From Stictocephala bisonia (Eukaryota > Arthropoda > Insecta > Hemiptera > Membracidae): a stretch of DNA of 64,000 bases. Each line of letters starts with the position of its first letter. Position 1 is the first letter of the stretch. Positions 55,738 through 64,000 of this stretch are shown here, in pieces. Made by a program: the position numbers and the translations under genes. Under the pieces are notes generated by a model, which saw only the letters and a program-made list of their open reading frames with translations, was not told the origin of the DNA and did no database searches. The stretch lies in assembly GCA_035578905.1 (NCBI GenBank), contig JAQJVL010000415.1, positions 526,501 to 590,500 of the forward strand. The letters are read 5' to 3'.

Positions 55738-56705
55738 TATATACTAACAAGTAGGTAACAACATAAGTAGTATGAGTGAGATACTGTAAATAAATTTAAT
55801 ATTGTGATTTTACGTTATACAGTTAATATATTTATTTTTAGTCAAAGTCACATGCCAAGGCCGAGATATATTGAGCACAGTGAGTGTCGGAGTTGGCACA
55901 CAAAGCGTGCAGGAATTTCTTAAAGTGATTTCTTTAAAAGAAAGGAGCTGTTATAAAGCTAAATCCATCAAGCCGTTGAAGACCTTCCTCACTGATTCTA
56001 TTTATGCTAGCTAAAAGATGATGCTGATGATGCTAGCTAAATGATCTTGCTGTAAAAGAACACAGGGAGTACTCTGTAACTAAGCAATCCATTGTTTTGA
56101 TAGACTCCCTGCAGTAACGGGACTGATCTAGTGTCAATCTCCATTTATATTTCCAGGAGTTGCATCTGCCCACAGTTCGGAAGTGATTCAACGGTGTCCA
56201 TTCTCTACGAGGGAAGTTCATCACACCTACAGGTATTGACACTATAAGGGAATTTGATAGATTATACACAAATCACATCAAACCTAGCCTTTCAGAAGTC
56301 TGGGTATTAGGGCCCACACTTACTTAATAAAAAATTACAATGTAATTTACATACAAATATTATTTTTAAAACACTCATCATCATTGTAAAGTGGATTTTG
56401 TATGAGCCATCCCTCAATGTTATAACAATATATCTTAAAAGGTGAGTTTAGAATAACTCTTGGTAGCCTATTAAAGAGGAATATATGCCTAGAGCAGTAT
56501 GATAGTTCATAGATTTAAAAAGTTTTCCATAATTTCATATTATGAAGAACATTTATTTTTCCATCATACAAATGTAAATTGTTCTTGACAAATAAATATT
56601 AAAACTTTAACTTGACAAATAAATATTAAAACTTTAAATTATACAAGTTTATTACAGTTAAAATTAAATTTTCTTTAGACAGAAGTATAGAATGGTCTAA
56701 AAGGC
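55738..56705. other. No gene seen
   Basis: A minus-strand frame of 78 codons (56269-56033) has no recognisable family. A 25-bp tandem duplication ('cttgacaaataaatattaaaa') is at 56585-56640. Confidence 0.4.
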
Positions 56706-57578
56706 TTGGAAGTTTAAAACTTTTTTCTGTAAGATTAATTTTTTTGCAAACTAGAACTGTTGCCCCAAATTATATTCTGTATCGCAAAACACTTTCATAA
56801 ACTTTGTTTTTGAAATTTATTAATGATGGAGTATCAGATGGGGAAGACAAAGGTAGTTGGACATTTGCCATCATTACGTGAAAATTACCAATCACGACGT
56901 TTCAATTTGGTAGAACCCAAACCTTTTTCAGTGCTAAAAAATAAATTACATCTACACAAACATGTTATAAAACTACGTTCTTAAACTAATAAACTTATCT
57001 ACATTAATAATTATCTACATTTTAAACTAGATCGTAGAATGGGGTAGAACAACTTCTGCTAAATATAAAAATGTTAACAGGGTTAAATTAATACAACCAA
57101 TTAGGTGCTACCAAGGTCACGAAATCAACAAAAAAAATGTTAAAACACAATTAAATTAATATTCAAATCAGACTGAAATGAGATTACATTAACTATTCAT
57201 AATTAAAATAAATATAAGGTACCTGAAAAACACTATTAATTTAAAATAACATTAAGCATGCACAAAAAAGGATATATGTCACTCCGAAGGACTGAGACTA
57301 CTATCCAATCTAATTAACTATTACAAATACATTTTAACCTGAAAAGACATTATTTTCTGAAATTAATAGTGTTTTTCAGGTACCTTATATTTATTTTATT
57401 TATGATTAGTTAATGTAATCTCATTTCAGTCTGATTTGAATATTAATTTAATTGTGTTTTAACAAATTTTTGTTGATTTCGTGACCTTGGTAGTGCCTAA
57501 TTAGTTGTATTAATTTAACCCTGTTAACATTTTTATATTTAGCTGAAGTTCATTTTGTTCTACCCCATTCTATGATGT

Positions 57579-57622
<44 letters not shown>

Positions 57623-58084
57623 AACTTCACACCAGTTGACATGGGCCTACAGGCCTGTGCGTCAACTTTATTCAACGAGTGAAGTACCAACCGTTGGCTC
57701 AGTGGGGATTCGAACCTTGGAACATGCCCTCCGCAGTCCGAAGCCTTAGCCACTGAGCCACCACGCCGGCAAAATGTAGTTTAAAATGTAGATAAGTTTA
57801 TTAGTTTAAGAACATAGTTTTATAACATGTTTGTGTAGATGTAATTTAGTTTTTAGCACTTGAAAAAGGTTTGGGTTCTACCAATTCGAAACGTCGTGAT
57901 TGGTAATTTTCACGTAATGATGGCAAATGTCCAACTACCTTTGTCTTCACCATCTGATACTCCATCATTAATAAATTTCAAAAACAAAGTTTATGAAAGT
58001 GTTTTGCGATACAGAATATAATTTGGGGCAACAGTTCTAGTTTGCAAAAAAATTAATCTTACAGAAAAAAGTTTTAAACTTCCA
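56706..58084. repeat. Large palindrome, arms about 530 bp
   Basis: The left arm (56706-57244) is repeated inverted at 57359-58084, around a spacer of about 115 bp. The right arm is longer because a SINE (57581-57770) inserted into it. Each arm carries 'tgaaaaaggtttgggttcta' then 'ccaa.ttgaaacgtcg' on its outward strand, similar to the CTGA...GAAAC motif of Penelope-like ends, so an inverted pair of Penelope-type fragments is one reading. Confidence 0.85.
57581..57770 (-). mobile_element. tRNA-derived SINE with 36-base poly-A
   Basis: On the minus strand the head reads 'gccggcgtggtggctcagtgg' in part (A box 'tggctcagtgg'), with 'ggttcgaatcc' (perfect B box) about 35 bp later. A body of about 100 bp follows and then about 36 A (57616-57581). 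ATGTAG flanks both sides (57575-57580 and 57774-57779). It differs from the SINE at 19.5-19.8 kb. The long poly-A and clean copy in one palindrome arm show recent insertion, after the palindrome formed. Confidence 0.93.
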
Positions 58085-58949
58085 GCTAATGCTGATTAAT
58101 GCCCAGTTTAAAAACACACCTTCTATATGAACGCTAATGTTGTTGCGCTAACGGACTGTTGAGCTAGGTCACACCATTTGGAATGCTAAAATGGACGCTC
58201 TGCATATAGGGTGTGTTGTGTTTCAGTTTCTTTCTAAGTGTATTTGGATGAGAAAGAAAAGAGGCATTGAGGTACGCATCCTCTTCTAAGCAAAACATCG
58301 TTTACTGGTGCTTTTCAAGTGATGTTTGAAACGAATAGACAATATGAAGATAAGTTCTTCCAGTATTAAAGGATGTCTGTTGCCTAGTTTGCATCTAATT
58401 GGTGGTGTCATTATGAAGAAAGCTAAATAATATGAGAAGAAGTATCCATAAAGTGTCATATCGTCCCAACCTTCAAACATGGCTCTCCCGACTTCCATCC
58501 ACTCTCAATGCTTGCACTTTGGAATAGTTTTTAGACTTCAAATCATAAAATGCCGGCCACTTCTCAATTTCAACTATAAACTTTTCGGTTTCGAACATTG
58601 TCAAAAGAAACTAGCTTACTACCCCTTCACAAGACTGATCAGGACACTGAAATAAACAACCACCCTTCCTGTGACGGCAATAGCGTTAGTATAGAATGAT
58701 CTTTGTGAAAATGGCGTTTGTTGCAGGACAGGTCGCCGTTGCTAGCGTCAACGTGGAGTGAGCAGGGATTTACGGGCGAAATAGGAAAACTATTGACCTG
58801 CAAAACGAAATATGGCCGGACGCTGAAAGCACAACACATTTGTCATCCGTATAGAATGAGCCTTAAGTATTTTTTAGTTAAGTTACCTGTATTTTAAAAT
58901 TTACAAGAATTTAAAATAAAATAGTTATACGATGATTACATGGAATTCA
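58085..58949. other. No gene seen
   Basis: Mixed sequence with two short minus-strand frames (58498-58286, 58839-58639) without family features. Confidence 0.4.
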
Positions 58950-59899
58950 TCAAGTGATTTACAAGAATCCCAGGGTTCCCACCTTGGGCCCATCTTATTC
59001 AATGTGTTTGTCAATGATCTAACCAGCATACTCAGTGTCCCGCATCTCCTGTTTGCTGATGATGTGAAGTTGTACTCTCCAATTTCTTCTTTTCAAGACT
59101 GCTTATTACTCCATTCTGAACTGCTGGCTGTTGAAGAATGATGTATTTTGAATGGCATGAAACTAAATGTCGATAAATGTATTTGTATGTCCTTTCATAG
59201 GAAGGCTTCTCCAATTATCTTCAATTACCAACTTCATGGCTAGAATTTGAGGAGAGGTGATGAGGTGATGGACCATGGTGTCATGTTCTCATTGTCTCTT
59301 TCTGCTGAGTCACATGTGTCCTTTGCCTGCTCCAAAGCCAACAGAAATCTCGGATTAATCATCCGTGTATCGAGGCTACTTTGGGATCCAGCTGTGCTTA
59401 GAACTCTCTACGTCTCCTTTGTAAGAGATCCCATTTGGAATACTCTTCTGTGGTCTGGTTTCCTCTTCAGAATTATCTGGCTGAGTTGCTCGAGAGGATA
59501 CGAACCAGGTTTCTCAGAATGGTTGGGACTCGCCTTGGCTACCGCTATCTAGATGTTCCTGTGAAATCTCTTGCGGACCAACTTCAATTGCAGCCTCTGA
59601 AGGAGAGAAGATTTGTACAGGACGTCTTATTCCTCTACAAACTTGTTAATGGCTTCATTGACAGTCCTGTGCTTCTTGAAATGGTAAATTTCCGCATTCC
59701 AACTGGAACGAGGTCCAGAGAAATTTTTGTTAGGCTTCACCATGGAACAATGTATGAAACAAGTAGTACAATGTGTCGTAGCCAGCGCCTGGCGAATCTC
59801 CTGCCCCCAGATGTAGACATTTTTCATCTTGGCTTATCCTCTATCAGACGACAGCTCTTCCTATGCACTCTGGATAATGAAGATGAGTGCATTGGATAA
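58950..59899 (+). pseudogene. LINE reverse transcriptase, 5'-truncated
   Basis: The + strand starts at 'ESQGSHLGPILFNVFVNDLT' (PQG box changed to SQG) and reaches the catalytic FADDVKLYS. It continues as MKLNVDKCICMSFHRKAS and, in a second frame from 59435, 'MEYSSVVWFPLQNYLAELLE' to the end at 59899. It shares the clade of the LINE at 51.1-53.9 kb. Stops at about 59140 and 59240 and a frameshift near 59430 break it. Confidence 0.82.
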
Positions 59900-61204
59900 T
59901 GAAAATAAGGAAGATAATATAATAATAATAAATATTATTATATTTATTGTTCTACTTTACTGTTTACATAATTATTTATTGTTTGCCATAAGCATGTTTA
60001 GTTAAATAAGCAAATGTATACTCTATTGTTTGTAAATCATGTATAAAAAGGATTTTCCATCAAAAAACAAAATAAGTTATATAAACAATATTTACAAAAC
60101 TTTGACTAACCATTATATTAAATTAATATTGTATATTAATAACGATAAACAATGATTAATATACATAATAATTGACTTATCCTACAATAAGTCAAAAAGA
60201 TGAAGTACAAAAATTATTTATAAAACTTTCATAAATATAGATTACTACAGTGAAGAAACACCAATAGTAAAATAATTATTAAAATACAGTACAGCCTCAC
60301 TTAACATAAGTAAATGGGCTATGTTCACATAGGATAAATAAAAATGTTGCCTAGTGGGGAATAGCAACAAAAACTGAATAGTAGTAATAAATGAATTGTA
60401 TTAAGCAGTTACACTTTAGTAATGCACAAGCAATAACCCTTGTTCAGTTTTTATATAAAAAAACAATGAATTTTATTGTGAAAATATTTCAATAACGAAC
60501 TATTCTAAAACATTACCCTATTAAAATAACTCTACATTATTAAATACTGTAGTTGTTAAATATAGTAATAAAATTAAACAATCTTCAGCAAATGCAATAT
60601 ATATAAGTAAACATTTATTAATAACTAGCTGTTTACCCTTGCCTTGCTACAGTAATGTTCAAGTTTATTTTAATGTTACATTTCAATAACCATCACTTTG
60701 CCTATTTCAAAAGTGTTTATTTTATTTGTTTCATCTGACAGCTGATGGTGTCAAATGAATAAAGTAAATCCACTACATTATTGAAACTTTAAATGCAACT
60801 GGGGTGGAGCCCTTGAGTTGGAAGTGAATGAAACCAACTCCAGAAACCTTCCCGGGATTGAACTCTACAACCTCCCAAAGTTTCTCAAATGGCGATCCGA
60901 TGAGTGGTTTAGTAAATGCATAAAGGACAAACACACATACATTCGTTTTTATTGTATATAGATAAACTGTAAAGTCACTTGAAAAAATGTTCTGTGTGAA
61001 GTTACAATTTAAAAAAGGACTTGAAGATTTTGAAAAAAAGTTTGTTAGACAATAGACTTTATTTACATGATCATGGAGATCAGTGGTAGTGTCATACAAT
61101 TTGGATTCATTACAATAAAAACTATACACAAAAAAATGTATGTATGTAACAAAAAAGGTATAAAAGAAAAACCAAAGACATATCCAGACAACTAACTAAT
61201 TAAT
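59900..61204. other. AT-rich; RTE-like dispersed repeat at 60625-60965
   Basis: No gene. The stretch 60625-60965 starts 'taactagctgtttaccctt' and ends 'acatacattcgtttttattg', a repeat type common in insect genomes and shaped like an RTE-type LINE 3' end. Its head is related, inverted, to the hairpin at 10.5 kb. Confidence 0.4.
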
Positions 61205-62700
61205 GCATTTGTGGTTTAGTGAGTTCTACTAGGCTTCTCTCTTAAGGAATTCGTCCACTGTATAGAAGGGTCTATCCATTAGCCAGTCAGTAAGCTGTTT
61301 CTTCAGGCGTTGGTAGGGGTGCTATTTAGCTCTTCTGGCAGTCAGTTGAAGAATTTTGCTCCAGCTTATGTTGGTTTTTTGCTGAATAGGGTGAGGTTGT
61401 GGGCTCGCTGAACAAAGTTTGAAGCATGTCTGTATAATTTGATATAATTTGTATAATTTGAATATAAATTGCCACTACTGTAAGAATTCTGAAGTCGGTG
61501 AAAGATGTTCGGCAGCTTTCATGGAATTCAAGACTTGCTTGGCATCTGATTGCTCTTTTTTGTTGCAAAAGAACTCTCTCCATGTTAGTAGAACTAGTAC
61601 CCCCCCAGGAGATTATGCTATATCTCAGTTGAGATTCAAATAAGGCAAATTATGCAGTTCTTACAACTTCAGGGGTACTTACTTGTCCAAGTCCTCATAG
61701 GAGAAAGTTTCTTGTGCTGAGCTTGCCACATAGTTGGTCATTATGGGGTTTCCGTGTGAGGTTGGAGTCAATTGTACCACTGAGGTACTTGGTGCTAGTT
61801 CTGGTGTTAAAAGTGGCTATTCCTCCATCTGGGTTCTTCACTCTGGTGGGGAACATGAGCTGAACACTTTTCTTTGTTTAGGACCAAGTTGTTCGGCGTG
61901 CAGTATTCATTAGTCAAAGCAAGAGCCTCTGTGCACTAGTTTGATAATGGCTTGTCTGAAGACTGTCGATATTCCTCTTATCTACAAGCACTGTCAAAAA
62001 TCTAAACTCTCAGCATATTAACAAAAGTGAAGTACCCTGCTTAACATAAACTCAAGTACAGAAAGCAACAAAACAGTGCTGGTTGGCAAAAAGCTCAGCA
62101 GGTACATATAGTTTTCGTCATTGTGGAACAATGATACACTATTATTTTTAGACAGTTTTTATTACTGTACTTTTATGGGAAGAGTAAGCTGGTTAAAACA
62201 GAATGTTTCTACAGTACAGTGAAATAAATTTGATTTATTCTTATATTAAATAATATATACAACACCTACATTTTTTTAAACGTATATAAAAAGAATTATT
62301 AGAAAATAAAAAAAAATTACATAATATTGGAATTTTTATTTACTTAACATGACTATCTAACTTACAAACTACTATCTAAGTCTATTCAATACAACAAATA
62401 TTTTGTATTATACAAATCAATCCATTACTCTCCAGGATATGGAATCTCTAAGCACTTTATCTGCTGTATCTTTCACCCTTTTTAGCTGCAAAATATCACT
62501 ATGACTATTTAGTAAACAGTGTCATCTGCATGCACTGTATTAAGACAATATAAATTACTACTAAAATCATTAATCATAATTAGAACCAATATTGGCCCCA
62601 ATATCAACTTTTTGGAGCACCATGATTTATGACTATTTCTTGAAACAGGTTTCCCTTAACATCAAATATTCTATCTGTAAGATATAAGAACTGAATATTG
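61205..62700 (-). pseudogene. Old CR1-like LINE, highly decayed
   Basis: On the minus strand, a palm start ('FLYLTDRIFDVKGN', then 'GAPK', 62700-62590), an 'LLQQKRAIRCQASLEFHESC' thumb region (61570 on) and the terminal 'QRLKKQLTDWLMDRPFYTVD' then EFL (61310-61230) can be read across many stops. The catalytic box was not recovered. This is one of the oldest LINE copies here. Confidence 0.65.
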
Positions 62701-62718
62701 CTAACTCATTATTACATA

Positions 62719-63070
62719 CAGGGTGTCTTAACCTCCCCCCCCCCTTTTATCTGTCTTACGAATAGAGAAAGTGATTTACTTCAGGGTATGTTTATATGAC
62801 CAACTAAGGAGTTTTTTATGTATGTAAATATTTTACAACCCCTCCAAAAAGGGGGTAGTTTGGGGTAAATCAAAATTTTTAAATGTGAACTCCTATCAAT
62901 TGACATATCAAAATAGAGGTCTCTAACTACTCTATCAAATTTGGTGGCAATTTAAAGTTGGAATCATTTCATAAAACTACCTAACTTATTACTAATTTTA
63001 GAACAGAAAAAATGGTCAAAATGTTGAAATCTCAACTCAATTTCACTCAAAGAAGATAAATTATATACCA
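62719..63070 (+). mobile_element. Possible Tc1/mariner-type MITE end
   Basis: After TA, 'cagggtgtcttaacc' followed by a run of 11 C starts a sequence with the look of insect mariner-type MITEs. The opposite end was not found; a palindrome starts at 63078. Confidence 0.35.
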
Positions 63071-63077
63071 TAGAATT

Positions 63078-63280
63078 ATATAATTGTTAAAAATAACACA
63101 ATTTAAACCAATAAAAACTTTAATAGTGAGGCCTTTCGATAGCAAGGCTATCTTCGTCAGACACATCACAAATAAATATACAAATTTGTGATGTGTCTGA
63201 CGATGATAGCCTTGCTATCGAAAGGCCTCTCTATTAAAGTTTTTATTGGTTTAAATTGTGTTATTTTTTACAATTATATA
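63078..63280. repeat. Palindrome with two hammerhead-like motifs
   Basis: The arms (63078-63171 and 63183-63280) are nearly perfect inverted copies. Each holds CTGACGA, a 6-bp stem (GATAGC, CTT, GCTATC) and GAAAGGCC: 63197-63227 on the + strand, 63160-63130 on the minus strand. This is the CUGANGA-stem-GAAA core of hammerhead ribozymes with one extra base before the stem. Such motifs occur at the ends of Penelope-like elements. Confidence 0.8.
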
Positions 63281-64000
63281 CAGAAAACCAATACAGCTCC
63301 ATCTTCAACATAGTGTAACAGGTCCACCAAATTGATAGATGAATTAATTAATTTAAATAAATAATAAATTATTACGTAAAAGGAAAGGAATATATTCAAT
63401 TGAAATAAATAAAGAAGGTTCAAATTATGTTAGAGAATTATCGTGAAATAAAGCATCAGTTAGATGAACGAGGCGACAGAAATATGTGTTCCCAAACAAA
63501 ATTTAGCTCTGCCTTTGTTGTAACATAGACAGGCGTGGCTGATTCTAAGAATTACAATCGTAAACATGTGTCGACTGGCTTGGGTGGCACCAGATCACAA
63601 TAACATTCCTGGTTGCAGTCGAAAACGAAACCGATCAACTAAGAAAACGGAAAATGGTGTTCATACGGAACTGGAACCGACAACTCCCGCCAAATTACCC
63701 CACTTCAGGACACAAATAGAAAATACGTACAAACTACGTTTAAGTCACAACGAATCAGGGCACGAGTATTGACAGGAACCAATCAGAACGGGACATGTGG
63801 TTCCAAATATGCCCGTAGATCGCAGCATCGGTCGGGACTGCTACCTCGTGGTAAAACCGGAAGGGTTACAGTCTTGTACCCAAAGGAAATTGACACCGGA
63901 AGAAAAAGTAAAAGTGGGGGACCTGAGCTCAACGGTTGAGAGGTGTTCCTCGCCCCAGTTTGCAAACCATACATCACCAAGAAGGTCGTCCCTCAGTGAC
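63281..64000. other. Unidentified; GC richer end of window
   Basis: From about 63480 the GC content is higher. A 68-codon + strand frame (63566-63772) is rich in Arg, Lys and Asn and starts MCRLAWVAPDHNN; I do not recognise it. It could be the 5' part of an element that continues beyond the window. Confidence 0.3.

Noticed and set aside
57700..57770. Functional tRNA gene
   Set aside because: Good A and B boxes but no complete cloverleaf; followed by a SINE body, poly-A and target duplication.
62741..62752. Poly-C run as a functional signal
   Set aside because: Homopolymer at the probable end of a MITE; length is also prone to sequencing error.

Overview
This is AT-rich eukaryotic nuclear DNA, most likely from an insect. 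The evidence is split genes with GT-AG introns and AATAAA signals, together with a dense mix of Jockey/CR1-type LINEs, Gypsy, Penelope, Tigger/pogo, hAT, piggyBac and Tc1/mariner elements and tRNA-derived SINEs. Frequent 'taggcct' strings and the style of the LINE proteins remind me of hemipterans, but the sequence alone does not settle the order. No prokaryotic features are present.

Host genes. I can assemble two, both on the + strand. The first is the mitochondrial small-subunit ribosomal protein mRpS18B (mS40). It has five coding exons spread over about 31 kb (16855-48173), and every splice phase agrees, giving about 214 residues. Exon 1 encodes an acid-free presequence. The introns are about 11.3, 10.1, 4.5 and 4.8 kb and consist mostly of transposons. 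The second gene is an intact, intronless PYROXD1 (48197-49627, 476 aa). Its ATG lies 23 nt after the mRpS18B stop codon, inside what should be the same terminal exon, so the pair looks like a dicistronic transcription unit.

Layout. 1-1.0 kb: internally deleted LINE. 1.7-15.8 kb: a 14.1-kb tract bounded by perfect 33-bp terminal inverted repeats and a 7-bp target duplication. It consists of two half-units joined head to tail at 8.73 kb and carries a LINE, a MITE, an 85-bp satellite, a SINE-like repeat, a second LINE and a Penelope-like remnant. 16.9-28.2 kb (intron 1): inverted repeat modules, a PHD-type LINE split by a tRNA-Leu-like SINE, two other LINEs and an IS630-type transposase fragment. 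28.4-38.5 kb (intron 2): a LINE and a nested stack in which one Gypsy element is broken by a second, which is itself broken by a Tigger transposon and by a 36-bp G-rich minisatellite block. 38.6-43.1 kb (intron 3): piggyBac-type MITE, LINE debris and a SINE-like repeat. 43.3-48.0 kb (intron 4): LINE RNase H remnant, a 2.35-kb non-autonomous hAT element with 8-bp target duplication, and a LINE 3' end. 49.7-64 kb: intergenic, with a nearly intact 2.7-kb LINE reverse transcriptase, a foldback Tc1/mariner-type MITE, a Tigger-derived 500-bp MITE, a 1.4-kb palindrome carrying a SINE, and a small palindrome with hammerhead-like motifs.

How it fits together. The only conserved cellular functions visible are mitochondrial translation (mRpS18B) and a flavoprotein oxidoreductase (PYROXD1). 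Everything else is repeat sequence in layers of insertion. Coordinates of repeat boundaries are by eye and are approximate unless stated to be exact.
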